Assembly: GCA_905480645.1 (NCBI GenBank)
Contig: CAJQRC010000024.1
Location: forward strand, 1 to 64,000
Direction of reading: 5' to 3'
Source of the DNA: an uncultured Tateyamaria sp.
GTDB taxonomy: Bacteria > Pseudomonadota > Alphaproteobacteria > Rhodobacterales > Rhodobacteraceae
Length of the DNA: 64,000 nt
Numbering within the stretch: the first letter of the stretch is position 1; each line of letters opens with the position of its first letter. The position numbers were made by a program, and so were the translations under genes. The notes below the pieces were generated by a model that saw only the letters and a program-made list of their open reading frames with translations, did not search any database and had not been told where the DNA came from. Shown here in pieces: positions 1 to 10,137 of the stretch.

Positions 1-47
1 CTCTCTTACGATAGTCTCAATCATACATAACAGATTGAGACAGGTGG

Positions 48-124
<77 letters not shown>

Positions 125-151
125 ACACTAGTTAATTGATTACAATGTAGT

Positions 152-176
152 AGCGCCCTGATGGGCGCTTCTTGCA
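152..176 (+). terminator. Rho-independent terminator downstream of tRNA-fMet
   Basis: AGCGCCC-TGAT-GGGCGCT hairpin followed by TCTTGCATTTT. Confidence 0.7.
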
Positions 177-291
177 TTTTGGCGCCCTCAGAAATTGCCG
201 CGTTGATTGCCGCTTTTGAAGTGGTTTGGCAAATTCGGACAGCGTGCTCAGATGTATCCAGCACGATTGAATGGATACGAGAATGACAAAG

Positions 292-1467
292 TGATGGAAC
301 TTTTCAGACAAGTTTAATACTACTATATCGCTTGAGGCGCTACGTGGTGACAAGACGGTGCAAAAGATCGCAGCGAAGCGCCAGCGTTATCCTTCGCAGG
401 TGAGTACGTGTATACGGCAGGCAATTGAAGGCATTGCCCACGCCTTCTTGGACAAGGTCAAGAAGGCTGGGGACAAGGACGGTAAGATTAAAGAGCTTCA
501 TGCTAAGATCAGTCAACTTGCGATGGAAAATGATTTTTTGTCATAAGTTCTAAAGTGATTAGCCCGTCTGAACGCAGCGCGATGATCCGTAAGGACAACA
601 CCGACCTTAGCCTGACGCGGCATTTTAAGCTGCTCAAGATTAGGCGTCCTTCAATCTATTACACGCCGGTCGGCTTTGATCAGGCTACGATTGATCTGAT
701 GCACGAGATTGGCCGGATATTTACAAGGCACCCGTTCTTTGGCAGCCGCTAGATCGCGGCGTATCTGCCCCAATCAGGGTTCTCGGCAGGCCGGGAATCG
801 AGTGCGTCGTCTGATGAGCATCATGGGGCTGCAGGCCATCTACAAAGGGCCTAACACCAGCAAGATGCACCCGCAGTATAAAGATCTGGCCACTTATTAA
901 GAAAGCTGTCGATCACGCTCGCACATCATGTTTGGTGCCGCGATATTACCTACATTCAGTGAAGAACGACTTCCTGTATCCGGCAGCGATCATGGATTGG
1001 GCAACACGCAAAGTGCTGTCCTAGCGGCTGTCACATACGCTGGATGCCAGCTTATGCGTTGAAACACTGGACTTAGCCATCGCCAAATATGACAAGCTCG
1101 AGATCTTGAATACGGATCAGGGCAGTCAATATACGGGTGCATATTGGATTACGACACTGACGAAGGTCGATATCAAAATCACTATGGGTGGGCGAGGTCG
1201 CTATATGGACAAAAACTTTATCTAGCGGCTCTGGCGATCCCTGAAGTAAGAGGCAGTCTTTTTAAACGAAATCAATGACGTTTTCCGAGCCAAGCGGATC
1301 ATCGATGACTGGATAGGGTTCTACAACAGCGAACGGCCTCACACCGCCCTCGACAAACGCACGGCAGACGCGACATACTTCGACCAAACCGAGATACGAA
1401 AAGCGGCATGAACATAAACCAGATACATCTTAGCCAAGCCGCAAACCTGTCCTGAAAAGTAGGACCA
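292..1467 (+). mobile_element. decayed IS3-family insertion sequence
   Basis: Imperfect terminal inverted repeats (TGATGGAACTTTTCAGACA left; TGTCCTGAAAAGTAGGACCA right, TG...CA ends) flank OrfA/OrfB-like transposase fragments. Confidence 0.8.
319..1411 (+). pseudogene. IS3-family transposase OrfA/OrfB remnants (rve/DDE domain)
   Basis: Fragments readable in several frames with in-frame stops: 'LSLTRHFKLLKIRRPSIYYTP', 'YPAAIMDWATRKVLS*RLSHTLDASLCVETLDLAIAKY', 'LNTDQGSQYTG', 'DDWIGFYNSERPHTALDKRT'. Confidence 0.85.
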
Positions 1468-1499
1468 CTTCAAATAAAGATATTGAATTGAATTTAAGT

Positions 1500-2093
1500 T
1501 CAACATTTTGTTAAACGCCACGCGTCCCATTCTTCGGGAGTATCAAGGTCCAGCCTTGCTTGATTACTGGATAGTCTGACTAAGCGAACGTCGTTTTTGA
1601 CCTCATTAATAATACTTTGCCCTCCGTTATCACCTGTCAGCTGCATAAGTCTGTTGAAAAGGCTTTGATCGAAAACTATTGGGTGGCCCGGCTTGCCGTC
1701 TTTTGTGGCACCACGCCAAACTAGTTGGTTTGGGTGGCTATTTATAGCGGCGATTACTGTGTTGAGTTCAATTTGGGTAATTTCGGGTAGATCAGCAAGC
1801 AAAAGCATAGCTTTAGTTGTTTTTTGTGACAAACTTTTAATAGCTGTCCGAATGCTTGCGCTAATACCTTCGGTTGCGTCCTTCACAGATAGAGGTGAAA
1901 CATTTAAATCTGAAACTGTATGGTATCGCGGATGAGGCGCTGGCGGTAACGTAATAATAACATCATTACTTACAGCAAGCGCGGCTAAAGCTTGTTGCCG
2001 CAAAAGTGGAATATCATCTATTTTTTCAAGTAATTTGTCTCTCCCTCGCATTCGTGAAGATGATCCTGCGGCTAAAATAATGATAGTTATCAT
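1500..2093 (-). CDS. nucleotidyltransferase family protein (MobA/MocA-like NTP transferase)
   Basis: N-terminal IIILAAGSSSRMRGRDKLL signature, LLLADLPEI motif. Confidence 0.85.
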   Translation of the reverse strand: MITIIILAAGSSSRMRGRDKLLEKIDDIPLLRQQALAALAVSNDVIITLPPAPHPRYHTVSDLNVSPLSVKDATEGISASIRTAIKSLSQKTTKAMLLLADLPEITQIELNTVIAAINSHPNQLVWRGATKDGKPGHPIVFDQSLFNRLMQLTGDNGGQSIINEVKNDVRLVRLSSNQARLDLDTPEEWDAWRLTKC

Positions 2094-2297
2094 GGTTTTA
2101 GTCTTTCAAAAATTAACTTCCTGTTTTGTTTAATCAATTTTATTCTAGAAGGTAATATTTGTGTCATATTTCATTCCTTTACAATTGTGTTATTTGAATC
2201 TCTGTCTAATTTTGAATTCATGCCTCAACCGAATGAAGGTGCTAAACTTGGTTTATCTTCTTGCATTTTTAGGCGATTTTGTTGTCAAATAAACAAT

Positions 2298-3074
2298 ATG
2301 TTTGGAACTTTTAAAGAGCATGTTGTCGAACTTTACACTGGGACTAATTTGAGATCTCTGGTGTTTCGATATGCATTAATTGCGTTTGATGTTTTTAGCA
2401 TAATACTGTTCATTGCTGTTAGTCCGTTGCAAGAAACCTCACAAATTGAGTACATCGTTTCTATCGTTGGTTTGGTCATTCTGACGGATTTTATAATTAG
2501 GCTTTGGATAGCTCGCGACCGTTTAGCTTTAATGCGTCGAGTATATGTGATCGCGGATTTTGTGGTTATATTCGATATTTTAATTTCGGCATTCATAGAT
2601 CAGGATATAGCATTTCTGCGCGTTCTTCGGGGCTTAAGGTTAGTCCATTGTTATCATTTGTTGAATGATCTTCGCCACGTAAGTCGGTTTTTTCAACGGC
2701 ATGAACAAATCTTTATATCTGTATTAAATCTGTTTGTTTTTGTGTTCTTTACAACGTCCCTTGTTTTTACTTTTTTTGTAGGAAAATCTACTGGCTTTAA
2801 TGGTTATGTTGATGCTTTATATTTTACAATCGCCACGCTTACGACAACTGGTTACGGAGATCTTACCCCAACAACAATTCCAAATAAACTTTTGGCCGTG
2901 GGAATTATGATTGTTGGTGTCACCCTGTTTGTGCAAGTAGCACGCGCAATTTTTGTTCCGTCTAAAAAACTTTCTAAGATATCTATCGAATGTCATAATT
3001 GCTCCTTATTGCAACATGATGTAGACGCTGTGCACTGTAAACATTGTGGAAATTTGTTAAAGATTGCGATGTAA
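2298..3074 (+). CDS. voltage-gated/potassium channel family protein with C-terminal zinc ribbon
   Basis: S4-like FLRVLRGLRLVHCYHLL, pore TIATLTTTGYGDLTPTT, terminal CHNCSLLQHDVDAVHCKHCGNLL; start taken at ATG 2298 (ORF opens at 2187). Confidence 0.85.
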   Translation: MFGTFKEHVVELYTGTNLRSLVFRYALIAFDVFSIILFIAVSPLQETSQIEYIVSIVGLVILTDFIIRLWIARDRLALMRRVYVIADFVVIFDILISAFIDQDIAFLRVLRGLRLVHCYHLLNDLRHVSRFFQRHEQIFISVLNLFVFVFFTTSLVFTFFVGKSTGFNGYVDALYFTIATLTTTGYGDLTPTTIPNKLLAVGIMIVGVTLFVQVARAIFVPSKKLSKISIECHNCSLLQHDVDAVHCKHCGNLLKIAM

Positions 3075-3598
3075 AATCCGCGATCTCCCAAATCTAAACT
3101 GGCAAAATCAAAGATTTGTGATCGTTGATATTCACTTATAGGCAAACCTTTAGGTTGAAAAAGGTACAGAGCATTAATCAGTAAGTGCCGATCAAACTAT
3201 ACTGTTAAAGGTATTGATTATGACTAACTCTCATAGTTTGGGAGTTTCTTTACTGGACCAGTGTGGCAGAAATTTAGCTTAACCTGCACGAGAGACTGTC
3301 ATTATATGAAATTTTTACAAAGCTGTCGCTCTTGACCGAATTACTGATGTGAAGGCAGGAATTATATTTATTTAAAGATGGCGATGGTTTTAGTTTTTAT
3401 GTGATTATGATGAGAGCTTATTCATCTGAGATGAGATTACCGCGTTTGTAGTTGTAAAATGCTAAAGATGGAAATTAAGTGGAAGTTGTGTTGACGGGGC
3501 AAACTTGTAATGAAATTGAAAATTCATGCCTAAAATTTTGTAAATTTGTATGATGACTTTTTTAAATACTCAGTATTTGATAACCTAACTAAGCAAGA

Positions 3599-4909
3599 TT
3601 AGTCCAATTTCTTTATTTGCAGTGCTGTTATTCTGTTACCGTCACGCTGCATTACTTCAAACCTAAAACCATGGAAGTTGAAAACTTGACCAACAGTGGG
3701 AATTATTCGCGCTTCATGAATAACTAAGCCGGCTACGGTGTTGGCTTCTTCATCAGGCAGTGTCCATTCCGTCGAGCGGTTTAGGTCGCGAATTGTCATA
3801 GCTCCATCAATAAAGTAATATCCTTCCTCTGTCTGCTGAACTTGGTGATTAGCGTCAGGATCAAATTCATCTGTAATTTCACCAACTATTTCTTCTAGAA
3901 TGTCTTCAAGAGTGATTAAACCCTGCAGCGAACCATATTCATCCACAACGAGTGCAAAGTGGCTTCTAATACGCAGAAATTGGCGCATTTGATCGTCCAA
4001 AGTGGTAGTCTCTGGCACGAAGTAAGGTGATGTCGCAACTGCAGATATATCGAAGTCTTTCAGAGCTGCTGCGTTTCCATCTGGGCCACCGATTGTTTCG
4101 TACATGGCACGTAACAAATCTTTTGCATGAATTACTCCTGTAATATTTTCAGGTTCATCTGCGTAGACGGGAAGTCTCGTGTGACTTGATTGTAAACACT
4201 GCTCTAGAATAGCCTGTGGAGCATCGCCAGAGTTAATCATTTCTATACCAGATCGATGCAGCATGATTTCCTCGACGGTGCGATCTCCCAAATCTAAAGC
4301 TCCTAGGATGCGGTCGCGGTCTTCTTTTTCAACTACACCATCGGAGTGACCAATTTGTATTGCTCCAGCAATTTCTTCTCGAACGGCCATAATGTGGCTG
4401 TTTGGATCAATTTGGACTCCAAATACCCCAAGAATGCCACGTACTAGAAAGCGTACTGCGGCTACTACTGGTGCAAAAATAGTGACAATTAGTGAAATTG
4501 GGCGAGATACTAAAGCTGCCGCTGTTTCGGCATTTGTGATAGCGTAGGTTTTTGGTAGCACTTCTGCAAAGATTAGAACTAAAAAAGTCATTACAAAGGT
4601 TGCCATCACTACACTGCCTTCTCCAAAGGCTTTGGAAAACAGGATCGTGGCTAAAGACGTTGCTAAGATATTTACCAGGTTGTTTCCCAAAAGAACGGAG
4701 CCAATCAGCCTTTCGCTGTCATCTGTTATTTCAAGGGCTCGTTGTGCCCCACGTGAACCTTTATCCGCCTGGCTGCGCAACTTTCCACGTGAAGCGGCAG
4801 TTAGTGCAGTTTCTGAACCTGAAAAAAAACTAGATAATACCAACAAGCACATGATTGTCCCCGCCGTGATCCAGAAAGCAACATTGAAGATTGAATTTGG
4901 CTCTTCCAT
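3599..4909 (-). CDS. HlyC/CorC family protein (DUF21 + CBS pair + CorC_HlyC domain)
   Basis: SGSETALTAASRGKL, HTRLPVYADEPENITGVIHAKDLL, VDEYGSLQGLITLEDILEEIVGEI. Confidence 0.92.
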   Translation of the reverse strand: MEEPNSIFNVAFWITAGTIMCLLVLSSFFSGSETALTAASRGKLRSQADKGSRGAQRALEITDDSERLIGSVLLGNNLVNILATSLATILFSKAFGEGSVVMATFVMTFLVLIFAEVLPKTYAITNAETAAALVSRPISLIVTIFAPVVAAVRFLVRGILGVFGVQIDPNSHIMAVREEIAGAIQIGHSDGVVEKEDRDRILGALDLGDRTVEEIMLHRSGIEMINSGDAPQAILEQCLQSSHTRLPVYADEPENITGVIHAKDLLRAMYETIGGPDGNAAALKDFDISAVATSPYFVPETTTLDDQMRQFLRIRSHFALVVDEYGSLQGLITLEDILEEIVGEITDEFDPDANHQVQQTEEGYYFIDGAMTIRDLNRSTEWTLPDEEANTVAGLVIHEARIIPTVGQVFNFHGFRFEVMQRDGNRITALQIKKLD

Positions 4910-5017
4910 TAGTGATTTATCCTTTGGCCTCTATAGCGTTATGAGGGTGTGATGCGCCGCAATCAAGAGAGGTAGCAAATGGAGTATTAAAATTTTGGAG
5001 TATTTTAAGGTCCAGTT

Positions 5018-5784
5018 TTGATATTTGGTGGGCCATACTCTAATCTGCAAGCCACCCAAGCAGTTCTTTTGGAAAGTGTTAAAAATGTTGCGAATCCTGT
5101 ATGTACTGGGGATCTGGTAGCGTATTGTGCACGGCCTACTGAAACTGTTGCTGTGCTTCGCTCCGCAAACTTTGAAGTTATTGATGGAAATTGTGAGGTG
5201 CAATTGGCCGCTAGGGCGAACAGTTGTGGTTGCGGATTTACCAGTGATTCTGTTTGTAACGCATTATCAATTGACTGGTTTGGTTTTGCTTCCTCTTAAA
5301 TTTAAATTTTGAGCGAAAATGGATGGCTAGTTTGTCAGATGTAATTAGTTTTATACACTCTGGTGCGAATTATGGCGTAATCCATGGTGGAGCGTCTGAT
5401 ATTGCCCGATTTTTTTGGTCATCTACAGCCACTGAGGTTTTGGAAGGGGATTAGTCTGCGCTTGAAGCCATTATTGGTCAAGTGAATTATATTTTATCCG
5501 GACATAGTGGTATTCCCTTTATTAGATTTTTGAGGAGAGGTAGTTGGATCAACGTTGGAGTTATTAGGATGCCTCCGAATGACGGTTTTCCAGACATGCG
5601 TTTTATATTACTGGAACAGGGTGACTTTACTTTTCATAAACCGTCGTATGATTTTAGCGCGCCGGTTTTGGATATGCAGACTGCAAGCTTGACACAAGGT
5701 TATAATAAGTCACTTGTCAGCGGCTATTGGCCTTCTGAAGATATTTTACCAGAGGAATTGCGTCGACCTTTCGACAGCGGGTGA
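5018..5784 (+). pseudogene. metallophosphoesterase family protein, disrupted
   Basis: LIFGGPYSNLQATQAVL..CTGDLVAYCARPTETV..GNCE in one frame to a TAA at 5299; homologous reading continues in another frame (LNFERKWMASLSDVISFIHSGANYGVIHGGASDIARFFW..), then TAG at 5452-5454, then ILSGHSGIPF..WINVGVIRMPPNDG..GYWPSEDILPEELRR. Confidence 0.8.
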
Positions 5785-6686
5785 TGGTCTACAACTAATT
5801 TAGTTAAATGGTCGGCAACTACATGTGTATAGATTTCTGTTGTGGCTATATCAGAATGGCCTAGCATAGTCTGGATTGAACGTAGATCCGCCCCACCTGC
5901 TAGAAGATGAGTTGCAAAAACATGGCGTAAGATATGGGGTGTAACTTTAGCTGGGGAAACCCCAGCGAAAACAGCTAATTTTTTAATCCTTGCATAGAAC
6001 CAGTGCCTTGTAAGAAAACCAGAAGCGCCACGAGATGGAAAGAGATAGGAGGATTTTGATTTGCCTCGTCCTTCCATGCCTTCATATTGAAGATCCCAGA
6101 GTTGAATCCATTCTGTTAAAGCGATCTTCGCTGATACTGACAAAGGCACCAACCGCTCTTTACGGCCTTTACCTAAAATGAGTAACATTTCTGGCTGGCC
6201 TCGAGCAGCCGAAACTGGCAAGCTTAAAAGCTCACTGACCCGCATACCTGTGGCATATAGAAGTTCCATTAGGCATGTATCGCGTATCTTATCATGGGTG
6301 TTACGACCAAAGTTACGAGCTGCTAGTAAAAGTTTGTCTACTTCATTGATTTCTAAAGTTTTGGGCAGGCGTTTTTCTAGTTTTGGACTACTAATTTGCA
6401 TTGCCGGGTTGTCTGGCCGCCAGCCTTCATCGAATGCAAATCTGTATAACTGTTTGATTGCTGAAAGACGGCGGGCACGAGTGGATTTAGCTAATCCAAG
6501 CGCTTTACAATCCAATAAATAGGCTTCTATTTCGGGCTGTCCAATATTGGTAAAGTCACTATTCCGTAACTCTAACCAACTTTGCATGTCTGTGAGGTCA
6601 CGGCCGTAGGACAGCAATGTATTGGGAGCAGCTCCCAATTCTGCAGCTTGCGCATCCAAAAAAATTGATATCCATCCTGTACTCAT
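5724..6686 (-). CDS. xerD: site-specific tyrosine recombinase XerD
   Basis: Phage integrase fold: YATGMRVSELLSLP, HILRHVFATHLLAGGADLRSIQTMLGHSDIATTEIYTHV. Confidence 0.92.
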   Translation of the reverse strand: MSTGWISIFLDAQAAELGAAPNTLLSYGRDLTDMQSWLELRNSDFTNIGQPEIEAYLLDCKALGLAKSTRARRLSAIKQLYRFAFDEGWRPDNPAMQISSPKLEKRLPKTLEINEVDKLLLAARNFGRNTHDKIRDTCLMELLYATGMRVSELLSLPVSAARGQPEMLLILGKGRKERLVPLSVSAKIALTEWIQLWDLQYEGMEGRGKSKSSYLFPSRGASGFLTRHWFYARIKKLAVFAGVSPAKVTPHILRHVFATHLLAGGADLRSIQTMLGHSDIATTEIYTHVVADHLTKLVVDHHPLSKGRRNSSGKISSEGQ

Positions 6687-8218
6687 TACTGAACTTCTAA
6701 AAGTAAAATTTGTAACGCTGTTCGACGGGCGACGTCTTCTAATCCGAGTGCGCGCAAAGTAGCTAAACCGGTGGTCAACTGAGCCAGGTCGCCTTTTCCG
6801 CCGGAATCTGTCATATGCACTGTATCAAGTAAAGCGGATCCCAAAGCACCTGATGCAGCAATTTCCAAAATTTTCTGGTCGGGTTGTGCGTCACGAAAAC
6901 CATCTAAAATAGCTCTCTTAATTCCGATTGCTGTAAGAGATTTAGGAGGATTTCCCTTGGCTATTGCCGCCACTACCGGGTTCTGTATAGCCCTTGTAGG
7001 AAAAAGGCGCGCGGCTGTTTCATATAATTCTGATAGAGATAAGACTTGAAAAGCGATATCTGCTGTCCTACCGCTAAGTATCATTTGACTTAAAGATGAT
7101 GAGAATAGGTTGGCGAACTGAACTGCTAACTGTGCTCGCTGCATGGCTTCCCATGCGTCAGGAAGAGTTGTGGCCACGGATGCAGAACTCCCTGAATTAA
7201 TTGCCACTTCAAAACGTTGTATTGCTTCAATTCGATCCCAGACCCCCCCTGATGCTGCTGGCTCTCCTAGTGTGTAAAGGCCTAGGAGGCGGTTGTCTGC
7301 CATTGATCCGACACGGGCTAAGCGTTCTGCAGCCTCTACTTGTGCCTTCCAACCTGCGGTATCTGCTAGATCGGCATTTGCATAAATTAGTGGCCAAACT
7401 CTTGCTGGAATAGGTGTTCCAATTGCTTGGTATAAACGAAAACTTAATGGATCAGGTTTTGTTGGCATGGAAAGCGCAGGTTCACTTTCGAACAGGTCAG
7501 GGTCTAAAAAACGTTCAAGAGCATTAGCCATTGTAACTGGCACTAACCCTAAGGCTTTGCCTGTTCCAAGCAGTAATACAGCATCTTCCCATTTACCAAT
7601 ACGCGCTTTGCAATAAATCTCGTGAGATTTACTTGGTGACAATTGAGGTTTATCAACCAAGATTGTACAGGCAGTAGTGTCCGTTCCAGCTAGAAGTGCC
7701 ATGTCAAAATATCTTTTGAAATGAGCGTTAGAAGTGGTTGGTCCAATTTGCTCCATCAAAGTCATGGCTGAATCTAGCGCACCTAAAGTCATTAGCTCAT
7801 CTACACGTATTAGATCAAAGGTTTCTGCGCCAATAGATGGAGGAGATGCTTCAGCAATAAGTAACGTGTAGTAAAGAGATTGTAGTGCTGGAAGTTGTAG
7901 ATTTGGTATAGCTTTAATTTGCTTTGTTAACAAAAGGCCGTCACTCGATGACCAAAGGGTATCAGGTAATCCAGTCACACTAGATGGTGCTAATCCAATG
8001 CGTCTGGGGGTATTTGTATTCAGCGCACCTACGGAGACCTCTGGTACTGAACCGCTATCTGCCACATCAGGCTCTGAATACAATGGTATTGGTGTTTGGG
8101 AAGATGGTTGTTGGTCTATCCAATCTATAACGTTTAACGGTCGGTTTGATAACTCCTGAGCCACGAGGCTTCTAGACAGCACTATACTCGCAATAATTAT
8201 TGTTACCGCAATACGCAT
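6686..8218 (-). CDS. conserved hypothetical protein with signal peptide
   Basis: Long ORF, N-terminal MRIAVTIIIASIVLSRSLVAQ; abuts xerD; no domain recognised. Confidence 0.75.
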   Translation of the reverse strand: MRIAVTIIIASIVLSRSLVAQELSNRPLNVIDWIDQQPSSQTPIPLYSEPDVADSGSVPEVSVGALNTNTPRRIGLAPSSVTGLPDTLWSSSDGLLLTKQIKAIPNLQLPALQSLYYTLLIAEASPPSIGAETFDLIRVDELMTLGALDSAMTLMEQIGPTTSNAHFKRYFDMALLAGTDTTACTILVDKPQLSPSKSHEIYCKARIGKWEDAVLLLGTGKALGLVPVTMANALERFLDPDLFESEPALSMPTKPDPLSFRLYQAIGTPIPARVWPLIYANADLADTAGWKAQVEAAERLARVGSMADNRLLGLYTLGEPAASGGVWDRIEAIQRFEVAINSGSSASVATTLPDAWEAMQRAQLAVQFANLFSSSLSQMILSGRTADIAFQVLSLSELYETAARLFPTRAIQNPVVAAIAKGNPPKSLTAIGIKRAILDGFRDAQPDQKILEIAASGALGSALLDTVHMTDSGGKGDLAQLTTGLATLRALGLEDVARRTALQILLLEVQ

Positions 8219-8368
8219 TTATTCTGTTTCCAAAGTAACAGGCACTCTCGTCTCTGTTTGTGGGGGAGAGAAGTTAGCGCCAAAATATTCGCCTAAATAG
8301 GCATAACTTGCTAATCCAACAAAACTAATGATTAATATAAATATTAATAATTTAAAAATTCTGCCCAT
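8219..8368 (-). CDS. small single-pass membrane protein (49 aa), below ORF-track cutoff
   Basis: MGRIFKLLIFILIISFVGLASYAYLGEYFGANFSPPQTETRVPVTLETE*; stop directly abuts the ATG of the 6686-8218 gene; divergent from aroK. Confidence 0.7.
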   Translation of the reverse strand: MGRIFKLLIFILIISFVGLASYAYLGEYFGANFSPPQTETRVPVTLETE

Positions 8369-8459
8369 ATTTATTTACCTTATTCTTTATATACAATTTT
8401 GCCTATTTTAATAAAAGCATAGCTGGTCTTTTAAACAAAATCACGTCATTGAAAGTTTA

Positions 8460-9038
8460 ATGGGTAAAAAAAAACACATCCAACCGCACTTTATCCTAAA
8501 AAAAACCATTGTAATGGTGGGAATGATGGGTGCAGGAAAGACAGCTGTTGGGCGAGGCTTATCTCAACGGCTTTCTGTTCCATTTTTGGATAGTGATTCA
8601 GAGATTGAGACTGCTGCCAATCGGACAGTTCCAGAGATTTTTAAACGTGATGGCGAAAAATTTTTCAGAGCCCGAGAAGCTGAAGTAATTGCCCGTTTAC
8701 TTGAAGAAAAACGTGGTGTCCTTTCAACAGGCGGTGGTGCATTTTTGGCTCAGGATAATCGTATTAAAATTACGACTCGTGGTGTATCTGTTTGGTTAGA
8801 TGCTGATCTAGATTTATTATGGCAACGAGTGCGGCTTAAAGATACTCGGCCCTTGCTTCGTACCGCAGATCCGTTTGCTACTTTGACAAAAATTTATGGA
8901 AACCGCGTGCCCACGTACGCAAAGGCAGACGTAGTCGTGAAATCGATTTCAGGTTTATCTATTGAAGAGATGGTTGATCGTGTAATCGATAAGTTATTAT
9001 CGGATCGTCCAGATGTTTTGGAGATGAGCATTGCGTGA
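8460..9038 (+). CDS. aroK: shikimate kinase
   Basis: VMVGMMGAGKTAVGRGLS P-loop, FLDSDSEIE, LSTGGGAFL, followed by aroB. Confidence 0.95.
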   Translation: MGKKKHIQPHFILKKTIVMVGMMGAGKTAVGRGLSQRLSVPFLDSDSEIETAANRTVPEIFKRDGEKFFRAREAEVIARLLEEKRGVLSTGGGAFLAQDNRIKITTRGVSVWLDADLDLLWQRVRLKDTRPLLRTADPFATLTKIYGNRVPTYAKADVVVKSISGLSIEEMVDRVIDKLLSDRPDVLEMSIA

Positions 9039-10137
9039 AGTTGTCCATGTACCATTGGGTGAAAGAGCTTATGATGTAATTATTGGTCCAGGCCTTTTGG
9101 CTGATTCTGGAACTTTAATTACGCCTTTTTTACAGCGTGCGCGCGTAGCAATTATTACTGAAACCCATGTCGCATCTTTGCATTTGGAAAGGTTTCGATC
9201 TGGTCTTGTGAAAGCTGGAGTTGAATGCTCTGTTCTTGAATTACCTCCTGGGGAAAGTACTAAAAGCTGGTTATATTTAACTAAAGTCACTGAATGGCTT
9301 CTGTACGAAAAAATTGAACGACACGATGTAGTAGTTGCACTTGGTGGCGGGGTAGTAGGAGATCTTGTGGGGTTCGCAGCGGCAATTTTGCGCCGTGGTG
9401 TACGACTAATTCAAATTCCAACCTCGCTGTTGGCACAAGTAGATAGCTCTGTTGGCGGAAAAACTGGAATAAACACATGTCACGGTAAAAATTTGGTGGG
9501 AGCATTCCATCAACCTTGTTTGGTATTAGCAGATTCCAGTGTTTTACAAACGTTATCATCGCGCGATTTTCTTGCTGGTTATGGCGAAGTTATGAAATAT
9601 GGCTTACTGGGAGATGCGGATTTTTGGAATTGGTTAGAAGTTAATGCTTCAGCGATGGTAGACGGTGACATGACGTTAAGAATTGCGGCAGTGAAAAAAT
9701 CAGTTCAGATGAAAGCTGATATAATAACACATGATGAAACAGAGCAGGGTGACCGAGCTTTACTCAATCTGGGTCACACATTCTGTCATGCTCTTGAAGC
9801 CGCTACTGGCTATTCTGATAGGCTTTTGCATGGAGAAGGGGTGGCGATCGGTTGTGGTTTGGCGTTCGCAATTTCGGCGCGTATGGGATTAATTAGTCAA
9901 GAAGAGCCAAGTCGCATCCATGAGCATTTACAATCGATGGGTATGAAAATAAATTTAACTGATATTTCAGGGGCTTTGCCATCAGCTGAAGATCTATTGG
10001 TTCTAATGGGACAAGATAAGAAAGTTGTTTCTGGCCGACTAAACTTTGTTTTGGCAAAAGGCATTGGTAATACATTCGTAACGGATAAGGTTGAGCCAAA
10101 TACCGTTATTGAGGTTCTAAAGGCCTACGGAGCCTAA
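9031..10137 (+). CDS. aroB: 3-dehydroquinate synthase (TTG start)
   Basis: VVALGGGVVGDLVGFAAAILRRGVRLIQIPTSLLAQVDSSVGGKTGIN; overlaps aroK end. Confidence 0.95.
   Translation: MREVVHVPLGERAYDVIIGPGLLADSGTLITPFLQRARVAIITETHVASLHLERFRSGLVKAGVECSVLELPPGESTKSWLYLTKVTEWLLYEKIERHDVVVALGGGVVGDLVGFAAAILRRGVRLIQIPTSLLAQVDSSVGGKTGINTCHGKNLVGAFHQPCLVLADSSVLQTLSSRDFLAGYGEVMKYGLLGDADFWNWLEVNASAMVDGDMTLRIAAVKKSVQMKADIITHDETEQGDRALLNLGHTFCHALEAATGYSDRLLHGEGVAIGCGLAFAISARMGLISQEEPSRIHEHLQSMGMKINLTDISGALPSAEDLLVLMGQDKKVVSGRLNFVLAKGIGNTFVTDKVEPNTVIEVLKAYGA

Noticed and set aside
4552-4952. Plus-strand ORFs 4552..4833 and 4632..4952
   Set aside because: Antisense to the well-supported CorC-like gene; no recognisable family.
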